DNA of 26,080 nt from an uncultured Lachnospiraceae bacterium. GTDB lineage: Bacteria; Bacillota; Clostridia; Lachnospirales; Lachnospiraceae. The DNA lies in assembly GCA_959022495.1 (NCBI GenBank), contig CAUEYX010000042.1:1-26080 (forward strand). Reading direction: 5' to 3'. This document shows, in pieces, positions 15,087-23,026 of the stretch. Position 1 is the stretch's first letter, and each line of letters begins with the position of its first letter. The translations under genes and the position numbers were made by a program. Below the pieces are notes generated by a model. That model did not search any database. It was given only the letters and a program-made list of their open reading frames with translations, and was not told where the DNA came from.

Positions 15087-17270
15087 ATGAGTATATTATA
15101 TGATGGAACGCAGAAAACACTTACTCTGCACACAAAGAACACAACCTATCAGATGCAGGTGGACCGATATGGATTTCTTCTGCATCTCTACTATGGAAAA
15201 CGGGCTGATGGGTGCATGGATTACCTGCTGACATTTTATGACCGGGGATTTTCGGGAAATCCTTATGACGCAGGCAGGGATAAAACATATTCCATGGATG
15301 CCCTTCCTCAGGAGTTCCCCTCTCTCGGCACAGGGGATTACCGGACGCCGGCCTGCATTATTAAAAACACGGACCGCACGTACAGCAGTGACTTCCGCTA
15401 CGTAAGCCACAGCATCAGGGCGGGGAAATATTCTCTCAAAGGACTTCCCGCGGTGTATGCTGACGACAGCGAAGCCCAGACACTGGAAGTGGTGCTGGAG
15501 GACCGGGTGTCAAGGGTCCGGGCGGTTCTGCTGTACGGAGTACTGCCGGAATATGACGTGATTACCCGCAGCGTAAAGATTATAAACGGCAGTGACGGCC
15601 ATGTCTCCGTAAAGAAACTGGCTCCCGCGTGTCTTGATATGGTGGGGGGAGAGTATGATTTTATCACCTTTTACGGGCGGCATGCTATGGAGAGGAATTT
15701 CCAGCGTCTGCCCATCGGGCATGGGGTGTCCCAGATCGGGAGTCTCAGAGGAACATCGAGCCACCAGTATAATCCCGCGGTGATCGTGGCGGGGCGCGAG
15801 ACGACAGAGGAAGCCGGGGCGTGCTACGCCTTGTCTTTCGTATACAGCGGCGGTTTCCAGAGTGAGGCGGGGATGGACCAGTATGATCAGACCCGGGTGC
15901 TTATGGGGCTCTGTGAGGAGCAGTTCGCGTACCCTCTGGAGGCGGGGGAAGAATTCCAGTCACCGGAAGTAATCCTGAGTTATTCTTCAGAAGGCTTGGG
16001 GAAACTGTCCCAGAACCTGCACCGCTGCATGCGCACGCATCTGTGCAGGGGCAAATACAAAGAGACAGTCCGCCCCATTCTTTTAAACAGCTGGGAAGCT
16101 TACTATTTTGATTTCACGGGTGATGCCCTGCTGAAACTTGCGAGACAGGCCGCGGATCTGGGGATTGAGATGTTTGTTATGGACGATGGCTGGTTCGGGA
16201 ACCGGGACAGCGAGCTGAGAGGCCTGGGAGATTGGGAAGTCAATGAGGAGAAGCTCGGATGTACTTTGGGAGAGCTGATAGAAAAGATCAATGGGATGGG
16301 ACTGAAGTTCGGCATCTGGATTGAACCGGAGATGGTAAACGAGGACAGCAGGCTTTACCGGGAGCATCCGGACTGGGCGTTCGTCATACCGGGGCGCAGA
16401 CCCAACCGTTCACGTCACCAGCTGGTGCTTGATTTTTCCAGAAAAGAAGTGGTGGACTCTATTTATGAGAAGATCTGCAAGGTTCTCGACCAGGGAAATA
16501 TCGAGTATATCAAATGGGATATGAACCGGAGTATTGCGGATGTATATTCTGCTACCGGGGACGGCCAGGGCAGAGTACTCTATGATTATGTGCTGGGGCT
16601 TTATGATTTCCTGGAGCGGATCGTTAAGCGCTACCCGGATATTCTGATTGAAGGCTGCAGCGGCGGCGGCGGGCGGTTTGACGCGGGGATGCTCTATTAC
16701 ACGCCGCAGATTTGGTGCAGCGATAATACGGATGCCATTGACCGCCTGGAGATCCAGTATGGGACGTCGTTTATATATCCAGTGTCCGCAGTGGGTTCCC
16801 ATGTATCCGCTTCACCCAACCATCAGACAGGAAGAATCACATCCATGAAAACCCGCGGCGTGGCAGCAACGGCCGGGACCTTTGGTTATGAGCTGAATCT
16901 CAATGAACTGGGGGAGGACGAAAAGGCGGAGATACGAAGTCAGATTAAGGAGTATAAAAGCCATGCCGCCCTTGTCCAGTGCGGGCTCTATTATCGCCTG
17001 ACAAATCCCCAGACATCGGATGCCGGCGCGTGGGAGTTCGTATCCGAAGACGGGGAAGAGGCGCTCATCCAGGCGGTCACCATCAGACAGCACGCCAACA
17101 TGGATGTCGCTTATATTAAGCTCAGGGGCTTGAAAGAGAATACGGCGTACCGTGAGATGGAGAGCGGAAAGCTGTATAACAGCACTGCGCTGATGGAGGC
17201 CGGCATCCCTGTGCCGGTGGAGCTGGGCGAGTACAGGGCGTACCAGTGGCATTTTGTGCAGGAGAGATAA
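15087..17270 (+). CDS. GH36 alpha-galactosidase
   Basis: A 727-aa enzyme, the usual length of bacterial GH36 alpha-galactosidases (AgaA/RafA group). It has an N-terminal beta-sandwich, a catalytic barrel from about residue 330, and a C-terminal beta domain. In the barrel are MDDGWFG at 365-371, the nucleophile Asp478 in KWDMNR, and the acid/base Asp546 in CSDNTD. There is no signal peptide, so it acts in the cytoplasm on imported sugars. It removes terminal alpha-1,6-galactose from melibiose, raffinose or stachyose; from raffinose it leaves sucrose. CAGGAGAGAC precedes the ATG. The next gene overlaps or nearly follows it, pointing to co-expression with the amylosucrase-like enzyme. Confidence 0.96.
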   Translation: MSILYDGTQKTLTLHTKNTTYQMQVDRYGFLLHLYYGKRADGCMDYLLTFYDRGFSGNPYDAGRDKTYSMDALPQEFPSLGTGDYRTPACIIKNTDRTYSSDFRYVSHSIRAGKYSLKGLPAVYADDSEAQTLEVVLEDRVSRVRAVLLYGVLPEYDVITRSVKIINGSDGHVSVKKLAPACLDMVGGEYDFITFYGRHAMERNFQRLPIGHGVSQIGSLRGTSSHQYNPAVIVAGRETTEEAGACYALSFVYSGGFQSEAGMDQYDQTRVLMGLCEEQFAYPLEAGEEFQSPEVILSYSSEGLGKLSQNLHRCMRTHLCRGKYKETVRPILLNSWEAYYFDFTGDALLKLARQAADLGIEMFVMDDGWFGNRDSELRGLGDWEVNEEKLGCTLGELIEKINGMGLKFGIWIEPEMVNEDSRLYREHPDWAFVIPGRRPNRSRHQLVLDFSRKEVVDSIYEKICKVLDQGNIEYIKWDMNRSIADVYSATGDGQGRVLYDYVLGLYDFLERIVKRYPDILIEGCSGGGGRFDAGMLYYTPQIWCSDNTDAIDRLEIQYGTSFIYPVSAVGSHVSASPNHQTGRITSMKTRGVAATAGTFGYELNLNELGEDEKAEIRSQIKEYKSHAALVQCGLYYRLTNPQTSDAGAWEFVSEDGEEALIQAVTIRQHANMDVAYIKLRGLKENTAYREMESGKLYNSTALMEAGIPVPVELGEYRAYQWHFVQER

Positions 17271-17296
17271 AAGAACAGAAAACGGGGGATATGCCG

Positions 17297-19249
17297 ATGG
17301 GAAAGAGACCGGGAAATAGAAAAAGGAAGAATACCGCGGCGGGGAAACCGCGGGCAGAGGCCGAAAGGCAGATTGGGATGCGGCCGCAGGAAGACAGAGA
17401 GACGCGCGCGGAGCAGGATCGGGTTTTTGCGGAGCGGCTGGCGCGCTTTCATGATGAGCTGCGGTGGCTTTATATGGAATTATATGGCAATGACGATATG
17501 TTTGGGGAATTGTGCGGCCAGATGAAACGGTATTATGACCTGAGGAAGGGGAGCCTGAAGGCGCTTGATCAGGAGCGGGAGAAAAATCCGCAGTGGTACC
17601 GGGGCAGAGACATGACCGGCATGATGATGTATATTGACAATTTCGCAGGCAGTATCAAAGGGGTGCAGGAGAAACTGCCCTATCTGGAAAAATGTAACGT
17701 GAATTATATCCACCTCATGCCGTTTCTCGACTCTCCCAAAGGGAGATCCGACGGAGGGTACGCGGTGGCTGATTTCCGCAAGGTGAAACCCGAACTGGGG
17801 ACAATGGATGATCTTGCCGAACTGGCGGAACAGTGTCATGAGAAGGGGATCAGCTTGTGTATGGATTTTGTCATGAACCATACATCAGAGGATCATGAGT
17901 GGGCGGTAAAAGCGCGCCAGGGAGACGACGAGTATATGAGCCGGTACTTTTTCTACGCGGACCCGGCTGTCCCTCAGGAGTATGAAAAAACAGTCCCCCA
18001 GGTTTTCCCCACAACAGCACCGGGAAATTTTACATACCTGCCGGAACTGGGGCATTATGTGATGACAACATTTTATCCGTATCAGTGGGATCTGAATTAT
18101 CGGAATCCGCGGGTGTTCAATGAGATGATGTACAATTTCCTCTATCTGGCCAACCAGGGGATGGACATTATCCGCATCGACGCGGTTCCGTATATCTGGA
18201 AAGAGCTTGGGACGAACTGCCGGAATCTAAAGCAGGTGCACACCATTGTCCGCATGATGCGCATGATCGGGGAGATTGTGTGCCCGGGGATCGTGCTTCT
18301 CGGGGAAGTGGTTATGGAGCCGGAGAAGGTGGCCCCGTATTTTGGCACAGTGGAGAAACCGGAGTGCCATATGCTTTACAATGTGACGACTATGGCGACT
18401 ACATGGAATACGGTGGCGACAAGAGATATCCGCCTTTTAAGAAAGCAGATGGAGATTGTCTGCTCACTTCCGAAAGAATATTCCTTCCTTAATTACCTGA
18501 GGTGTCATGATGATATCGGGTGGGGGCTTGACTATGCCACACTCAGCCAATGGGGCATGAAGGAAGTGCCTCATAAGAAATATTTGAATGATTATTTCCA
18601 GGGGAAGACCGAAGGCAGTGTCAGCCGGGGCGAGCTGTACAATGAGGATCTTGTGACAGGGGACGCGAGGTTCTGCGCCACGACCGCGTCTATGTGCGGG
18701 ATTGAGAGCGCGGGGTTTGAGCAGGATGAAGCGAAGATGGAGCGGGCGATCAGAAAGGATATTATGCTTCACGCCTATATGTTCACGCAGTCCGGTATCC
18801 CCATGCTGTACAGCGGCGATGAGATCGGCCAGGTAAATGACTATACTTACAAAAACGACCCGGAGAAAGCGCCGGATTCCCGTTATATCCACCGAGGTAA
18901 GTTCTGCTGGGATCTGGTGGAGAACATCGAAAAGAAAGACAGCGTACAGGGGAGAATCTTCGGCGCGCTCGGAAGACTGGAAAAAGTCCGCAGGGAAGAC
19001 CCCGTATTCAATGCGGACGCTGAAATGTACACCAAAGATTACAGCGACCTGTCGATTCTCTGGATCGTGAGAAAGGCAGAGGGCGGAGAACTTCACGCTG
19101 TGTTCAACTTCAGCGATGAGGAGAAAGTAGTGTGGATGCCAGAACCTGCGGAGTATATGAATCTGGTGACGGGCAGGAAAGAGATGGTGGAGAAGACATC
19201 TCTTCCCGCCTGGGGATTCCTCTGGCTCAAGAGGGGAATCCAGATTTGA
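17297..19249 (+). CDS. GH13 amylosucrase-like enzyme
   Basis: The protein has 650 aa from the ATG at 17297 (GGGGG 9 bases upstream); an ATG at 17291 and a GTG at 17246 are other options. The N-terminus is basic and low in complexity, then a helical region like that of amylosucrase precedes the catalytic barrel. The GH13 triad is Asp295 (IIRIDAV), Glu337 (LLGEV) and Asp405 (CHDDIGW). RSDGGYAV holds Asp152 and PDSRYIHR holds Arg529; by my recollection they match the Asp144/Arg509 pair that shapes the sucrose site of Neisseria amylosucrase. Predicted reaction: sucrose to alpha-1,4-glucan plus fructose. There is no signal peptide. A simple sucrose hydrolase or another GH13 transglucosidase is the alternative. 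Confidence 0.85.
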   Translation: MGKRPGNRKRKNTAAGKPRAEAERQIGMRPQEDRETRAEQDRVFAERLARFHDELRWLYMELYGNDDMFGELCGQMKRYYDLRKGSLKALDQEREKNPQWYRGRDMTGMMMYIDNFAGSIKGVQEKLPYLEKCNVNYIHLMPFLDSPKGRSDGGYAVADFRKVKPELGTMDDLAELAEQCHEKGISLCMDFVMNHTSEDHEWAVKARQGDDEYMSRYFFYADPAVPQEYEKTVPQVFPTTAPGNFTYLPELGHYVMTTFYPYQWDLNYRNPRVFNEMMYNFLYLANQGMDIIRIDAVPYIWKELGTNCRNLKQVHTIVRMMRMIGEIVCPGIVLLGEVVMEPEKVAPYFGTVEKPECHMLYNVTTMATTWNTVATRDIRLLRKQMEIVCSLPKEYSFLNYLRCHDDIGWGLDYATLSQWGMKEVPHKKYLNDYFQGKTEGSVSRGELYNEDLVTGDARFCATTASMCGIESAGFEQDEAKMERAIRKDIMLHAYMFTQSGIPMLYSGDEIGQVNDYTYKNDPEKAPDSRYIHRGKFCWDLVENIEKKDSVQGRIFGALGRLEKVRREDPVFNADAEMYTKDYSDLSILWIVRKAEGGELHAVFNFSDEEKVVWMPEPAEYMNLVTGRKEMVEKTSLPAWGFLWLKRGIQI

Positions 19250-19274
19250 CAATTTCATGCAGGGCATATATAAT
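19246..19274 (+). promoter_or_regulatory. near-consensus sigma-A promoter of glnA
   Basis: TTGACA (19246-19251) and TATAAT (19269-19274), both perfect, are separated by 17 bp. The -35 overlaps the stop codon of the GH13 gene. Transcription should start near 19281, just before the terminator-like hairpin. Confidence 0.9.
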
Positions 19275-19286
19275 GTATGAAGAAAC

Positions 19287-19322
19287 AAGGGCGTTTCCCA
19301 TAGGTGGAGAACGCCCTTTTCT
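19287..19322 (+). terminator. terminator/attenuator hairpin in the glnA leader with an ANTAR-like hexaloop
   Basis: A 13-position stem (19287-19299 with 19306-19318) has one C-A mismatch and one G-T pair, and is followed by TTCTT. The loop is ATAGGT, with A at position 1 and G at position 4, the pattern described for RNA hairpins bound by ANTAR regulators. It lies downstream of the glnA promoter, so it would attenuate glnA. It could also simply end the upstream sugar operon. A matching first hairpin, expected for ANTAR binding, was not found. Confidence 0.75.
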
Positions 19323-19384
19323 TGATAGTGAATCTTGATAGTGAAAAATGTTCGGAGACAAAATGGAAGGAGGTTTCATTTTTT

Positions 19385-20716
19385 ATGTATGATTACACAA
19401 AGGAAGATATCCTGCGGCTTGTGGAAGAGGAGGACGTTGCTTTTATACGGCTGCAGTTTACGGATATTTTCGGAGCGATGAAAAATATGGCGGTGACAGT
19501 GAGCCAGCTGGAGAAAGCGCTGGACAACCGTTGTATGTTTGATGTCTCTTCTTTGGAGGGACTTTCGGGCGAGAAGGATTCAGATATGTATCTTTATCCG
19601 GACCTGAATACATTTGAGATTTTTCCCTGGAGACCCCAGCAGGGCAAAGTGGCGAGGATGATCTGTGACGTGTACAGACAGGATGGGACGCCTTATGAAG
19701 GAGATCCCAGATATGTGCTGAAAAGGGAAATCGCGAAGGCGGCTGAGCTTGGATATACGCTAAATGCGGGCCCGGAGTGCGAATTCTTTCTGTTCCATAC
19801 GGATGAAGACGGACTTCCCACCACTTTGACGCATGAGCAGGGGGGATATTTTGACGTGGGGCCGCTTGATCTTGGGGAGAATGCGCGGCGTGATATGGTG
19901 CTTACTCTGGAGGAGATGGGGTTTGAGATTCTCTCTTCCCACCATGAGATCGCGCCTGCCCAGCACGAGATTGATTTCCGCTATGATGAGGCCCTCGTGA
20001 CGGCGGACAATCTGATGACGTTTAAGCTGGTTGTAAAGACCATCGCGAAACGTCACGGGCTGCACGCTACATTTATGCCGAAACCGAAGATCGAGACATA
20101 CGGGTCGGGCATGCATGTCAATCTGTCACTTGAGCGGGACGGGGTGAATGTATTCCAGGACAGCAGTGATTTGAATGGGCTGAGCCGCGAAGGGTATTAC
20201 TTCATTGGCGGACTGATGAAGCATATGAAAGCGGTCACCTGTATTACCAACCCCACAGTGAATTCGTATAAACGGTTTGTACCGGGATATGAGGCACCGG
20301 TTTATATGGGATGGTCTTCCAGGACCAGAGGACCGCTCATCCGCGTGCCTTCGGGAAAAGGTGTGAATACACGGATCGAACTTCGCAGCCCAGACGCCGC
20401 GGCGAATCCCTATCTTGCCCTGGCGGTGCTTCTGGCGGCGGGAATGGACGGAATCAGGAATCAGATTATGCCGCCCGAATGCATTGATGAGGATATCCAG
20501 AAAATGACCCCGCAGCGCAGGGCAGAGCTCGGGATAGAGGAGCTGCCACGCTCCCTTAAAGAGGCGGTTGAAGAGCTGGAGAGAGATGCGCTTGTGATGG
20601 ATGTGCTGGGGAAGGATCTGGCGGAGAAAATAATAAAGGCGCATAAGAAAGAGTATCATGACTACTGTATGCAGGTGACGGACTGGGAGATCGCGAATTA
20701 TCTTTACCGGCTGTAA
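19385..20716 (+). CDS. glnA: glutamine synthetase type I (GSI-alpha)
   Basis: The 443-aa enzyme makes glutamine from glutamate, ammonia and ATP and forms dodecamers in the cytosol. Family motifs include NAGPECEFFLF (metal/glutamate site), GGYFDVGPLDLGENARRD, GSGMHVNLS, NPTVNSYKRFVPGYEAP and RSPDAAANPY. Length and sequence fit GSI-alpha; the NLYDLP adenylylation site of GSI-beta is absent. The start at 19385 follows AAGGAGG by 11 bases and matches the family N-terminus. Residue 62, Arg in the B. subtilis enzyme and needed there for feedback inhibition, is Gly here (EGLSGEKDSDMYLYPD). The ANTAR regulator gene follows 82 bp downstream. Confidence 0.96.
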   Translation: MYDYTKEDILRLVEEEDVAFIRLQFTDIFGAMKNMAVTVSQLEKALDNRCMFDVSSLEGLSGEKDSDMYLYPDLNTFEIFPWRPQQGKVARMICDVYRQDGTPYEGDPRYVLKREIAKAAELGYTLNAGPECEFFLFHTDEDGLPTTLTHEQGGYFDVGPLDLGENARRDMVLTLEEMGFEILSSHHEIAPAQHEIDFRYDEALVTADNLMTFKLVVKTIAKRHGLHATFMPKPKIETYGSGMHVNLSLERDGVNVFQDSSDLNGLSREGYYFIGGLMKHMKAVTCITNPTVNSYKRFVPGYEAPVYMGWSSRTRGPLIRVPSGKGVNTRIELRSPDAAANPYLALAVLLAAGMDGIRNQIMPPECIDEDIQKMTPQRRAELGIEELPRSLKEAVEELERDALVMDVLGKDLAEKIIKAHKKEYHDYCMQVTDWEIANYLYRL

Positions 20717-20798
20717 AAAGCAGCGGTGCGGCGGATACCGCGGAACAGAACTATGCTGAGAGTATTTCAGGAATCGGACAGCAGGAGGTGACACGGAT

Positions 20799-21347
20799 TT
20801 GACGAACATAGTTGTCGCATTTTCAAAAAGAGAAAACGCGGTGAATATCCGAAATATTTTAACCAGATCCGGGATCGCAGTGTCTGCTGTCTGCCTGACC
20901 GGCGCAAAAGTGCTTCAACATGCGGAGATGTGGAACCAGGGGATTGTCATCTGCAGCGGAAGACTGCAGGATATGCCGTATACAGAACTGAAGGAACTGC
21001 TTCCCACCGGATTTGATATGCTGCTGATTGCCTCCTCGGACAGCTGGATAGATACACTGCCGGAAGGGATCGTGGGGCTCCCGTCCCCTCTCAAAGTATA
21101 TGATTTGATAAATACTCTGGAAATGATGTGTCAGGCACAGGAGAGCCGCAGGAAGAAGCGCCGGCAGACGGTGCGCGGCAGAAGCTCAGGGGAACGGCAG
21201 ATTATAGAACGGGCAAAGTCACTTTTAATGGAGAGAAATGGCATGTCTGAGGAAGAGGCGCACCGGTACCTCCAAAAGACCAGCATGGAGGGCGGCAGAA
21301 GCATGACAGAGACAGCGGAGATGGTGCTGACTGTAATGGACGGCTGA
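20799..21347 (+). CDS. ANTAR-domain antitermination regulator (NitR-like)
   Basis: The 182-aa protein has an N-terminal receiver-like domain (about 1-110), a basic linker (RRKKRRQ near 137-142), and a C-terminal ANTAR RNA-binding domain (about 148-182) with the three-helix pattern AKSLLMERNGMSEEEAHRYL. The start is TTG at 20799, supported by AGGAGGTGA 7 bases upstream. The receiver lacks the acidic pair (FSKREN follows strand 1) and the phosphorylated Asp (strand 3 ends ICSGRLQDM), so it is probably not controlled by phosphorylation. ANTAR genes sit beside glnA in other clostridia (nitR) and are thought to act by antitermination. The glnA leader is the obvious candidate target. Confidence 0.9.
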   Translation: MTNIVVAFSKRENAVNIRNILTRSGIAVSAVCLTGAKVLQHAEMWNQGIVICSGRLQDMPYTELKELLPTGFDMLLIASSDSWIDTLPEGIVGLPSPLKVYDLINTLEMMCQAQESRRKKRRQTVRGRSSGERQIIERAKSLLMERNGMSEEEAHRYLQKTSMEGGRSMTETAEMVLTVMDG

Positions 21348-21380
21348 TGTCCAAACCGGGAAAGCGGAGACTGCTATATT

Positions 21381-21456
21381 GGTTCTAGTTAATGCAAATA
21401 TGTGGTTATCAGGTGTGTCTCTGCCTAACATGTTATCCCCAAACCCACATACTAGT
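21381..21456. repeat. interrupted inverted repeat at the break of the binding-protein gene
   Basis: CTAGT (21385-21389) and TATGTGG (21399-21405) are mirrored by CCACATA (21445-21451) and ACTAG (21451-21455), with an extra 9 bases between the two blocks on the left. The structure covers the point, near 21438, where the lipoprotein reading frame stops resembling its family. It may be a deletion or excision scar or coincidence. Confidence 0.3.
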
Positions 21457-21692
21457 TCCAGATCAATGCCCTCGTCTTCAAAGTACCCTTCTTCAACAGC
21501 AACATACATCGGCGCGTAGAAGATGGAATGGGCGACTTCGTTTAGTGTCACTTTGACAGGTTCCGTTTCTTTGGATTCTTCTGATGAAGTGTTTTCCGGC
21601 GTTTCCTTTTTGTCTGTATCCTGTGCGCAGCCGGCAAGGAGCGATACAGAGAGAAGGGCAGCGCCAAGGCAGGATAAAATACGCTTTCTCAT
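21438..21692 (-). pseudogene. truncated ABC substrate-binding lipoprotein (SsuA/ThiY/NMT1-like)
   Basis: The gene begins well: GGAGG 4 bases before the ATG at 21692, a lipoprotein signal with lipobox LAGC (Cys22), an acidic/Ser-rich linker, then the start of the mature domain with NEVAHSIFYAPMYVAVEEGYF and EGIDLEL, as in nitrate/sulfonate/thiamine-precursor binding proteins. Family resemblance ends near residue 85, where a protein of over 300 aa is expected. The frame runs on to 21225 but this part is unrelated and lies antisense to the end of the ANTAR gene. No permease or ATPase genes accompany it. It is most likely a deletion remnant; the signal peptide could still be expressed. Confidence 0.75.
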
Positions 21693-21777
21693 AATACCTC
21701 CATATAGATATGTCATATTGATTCTTTAACATTATATGAGCAGAGGTACAGGAGGTTCCAACCTGCCCGGAATCTGG

Positions 21778-21858
21778 AAAGACCTGCTGAAACAGCGACG
21801 CAGAAAGAGCGCCTTCATGAGCTCTTTCTGTGATACCGCTGTATTTCAGCAGGTCTTT
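21778..21858. repeat. long nested hairpin (outer 20 bp, inner 10 bp)
   Basis: The outer arms (21778-21797 with 21837-21858) pair over 20 bases apart from a two-base insertion on the right. The inner arms CAGAAAGAGC and GCTCTTTCTG (21801-21810 with 21821-21830) are perfect. On the plus strand the structure ends in CTTTTATT, on the minus strand in CTTTCC. It could be a terminator, a small structured RNA or a miniature mobile repeat. It lies between the truncated lipoprotein gene and the 3' end of the zinc-ribbon membrane protein gene. Confidence 0.75.
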
Positions 21859-21924
21859 TATTGACATCTTAAATGAGATAAAATAAGGAATGCTTCGTTT
21901 GTCTGTCCTCAATCCGTTGACGGA

Positions 21925-22908
21925 TCAATCTGCGTAGTCATCCTCAAACGCATCGTCGTAATCATCATAATCATCGCCGCCCCTTGATGTAATGGAAAGG
22001 ATCAGGGAGATTACAGCCAGCACGACTGCCGCGACTGCCGCGATGAAAAGCTGAAGATCATCTTCCCTTTTAAGGAATGCGAATACACCACTGCCAAGAT
22101 AGAAAAGCATGGGCAGGAGGAACGCGAAGATGCTATTCGTCCCTATTGTGATGAAATAAAGCAGTGCGGATACCAGCAGACACAGCGCGAAGATAATGAG
22201 TGTCATGCCGGAAACACCGCTGTCCGCAGTGGAAGAGATGCCGACTGTAAATCCTCTGTACATGAAGTACCCAGATCCAAGCAGGGAGAGAACTGCCAGA
22301 AGCACTCTCATTACCCGGAATCTCGGTGTATCCTCGTAGTAGTCATCTTCGTATTCGTCTGTCTCCGGCTCCGGCCTTTTAGCAGAAGTTCTTGCCGGTG
22401 AGGCCGTTTTGACGGCCCCTGTGGAAGAAGTTCTGGGAATTGCGCGGGTGTCTTCTTCCGGCTGTGCTTTCCTCTTCTTTACCGGCTTTCCGATTGTGCC
22501 GGTAGCAAGCATATCCTCATAACTTTTGCGGGCTGCTTTTTCATGCTTCGTACGGACTCTTTCCGGCGGCAAATTGCTGTAGCGCTTTTCTTCTGTGCCG
22601 CTCGCCGGTGTGTTCTGGGGAGGACGTTTTTTAACTGGTCTTTCCGCGGCGGCAGCAGAAGTATTTTTTGACGCCGATGTACTGCTTTTAGGAGCGGGGG
22701 TCACTGCGGCAGCCGCTTTCTTATCCGGTGATTTTGCCTGAACACTGCTTTTTGCGGCCGCTTTCTTGGCGCGCTGTTTGTCAAGATTCCACTGTTTGCG
22801 GCAGTCCCGGCAGATCGCGTATTCGTTAAAGATCGGATCACCGTTTTCGCTGGTGCCAATCTGTTTGTTTTTCAATTCAAGCTCTTTTCCACATATTGGA
22901 CACTTCAT
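21925..22908 (-). CDS. zinc-ribbon, disordered-linker, four-helix membrane protein
   Basis: A 327-aa protein of unknown function. The N-terminus is a zinc ribbon with CPIC at 3-6 and CRDC at about 33-36. Residues from about 42 to 190 are low in complexity, rich in Lys, Ala, Ser, Thr and Pro, and likely disordered. Four hydrophobic segments follow (about 200-305), and the protein ends in a strongly acidic tail rich in Asp and Tyr. GGAG precedes the ATG and a promoter lies just upstream. The combination of a cytoplasmic Zn ribbon, long flexible tether and membrane anchor is common among uncharacterised Lachnospiraceae proteins; I cannot name a function. Confidence 0.85.
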   Translation of the reverse strand: MKCPICGKELELKNKQIGTSENGDPIFNEYAICRDCRKQWNLDKQRAKKAAAKSSVQAKSPDKKAAAAVTPAPKSSTSASKNTSAAAAERPVKKRPPQNTPASGTEEKRYSNLPPERVRTKHEKAARKSYEDMLATGTIGKPVKKRKAQPEEDTRAIPRTSSTGAVKTASPARTSAKRPEPETDEYEDDYYEDTPRFRVMRVLLAVLSLLGSGYFMYRGFTVGISSTADSGVSGMTLIIFALCLLVSALLYFITIGTNSIFAFLLPMLFYLGSGVFAFLKREDDLQLFIAAVAAVVLAVISLILSITSRGGDDYDDYDDAFEDDYAD

Positions 22909-22952
22909 AAATCTATACTCCTCTCTCTGGCTGACAAATTTACAACACGGTT

Positions 22953-22981
22953 ATTATAACATTATGAGGACGTAAGAACAA
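22953..22981 (-). promoter_or_regulatory. promoter of the zinc-ribbon membrane protein gene
   Basis: On the minus strand TTGTTC (22981-22976) and TATAAT (22958-22953) are separated by 17 bp, 45 bp before the start codon at 22908. Confidence 0.65.
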
Positions 22982-23026
22982 TGAAAAAATGCAGGATCTG
23001 CTCGAAAAGTGTAATATTTGCGCTGA

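Noticed and set aside
19212..19242. Hairpin GGATTCC...GGAATCC at the end of the GH13 gene as a terminator or first ANTAR hairpin
   Set aside because: It has no T tract, lies within coding sequence, would precede the glnA transcription start, and its loop GGCTCA does not fit the A1/G4 pattern.
18464..19288. A 274-codon minus-strand frame
   Set aside because: It is antisense to the GH13 gene, a shadow of high-GC codon use.
19304..19384. An upstream start for glnA at 19304
   Set aside because: It would place the terminator hairpin inside the coding region and add residues foreign to glutamine synthetases. The ATG at 19385 has AAGGAGG and the family N-terminus.
21493..21912. A minus-strand frame running through the long hairpin (MSIKDLLKYSGITERAHEG region)
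   Set aside because: It shifts across the true lipoprotein start in another frame, and its apparent regularity comes from the inverted repeat.
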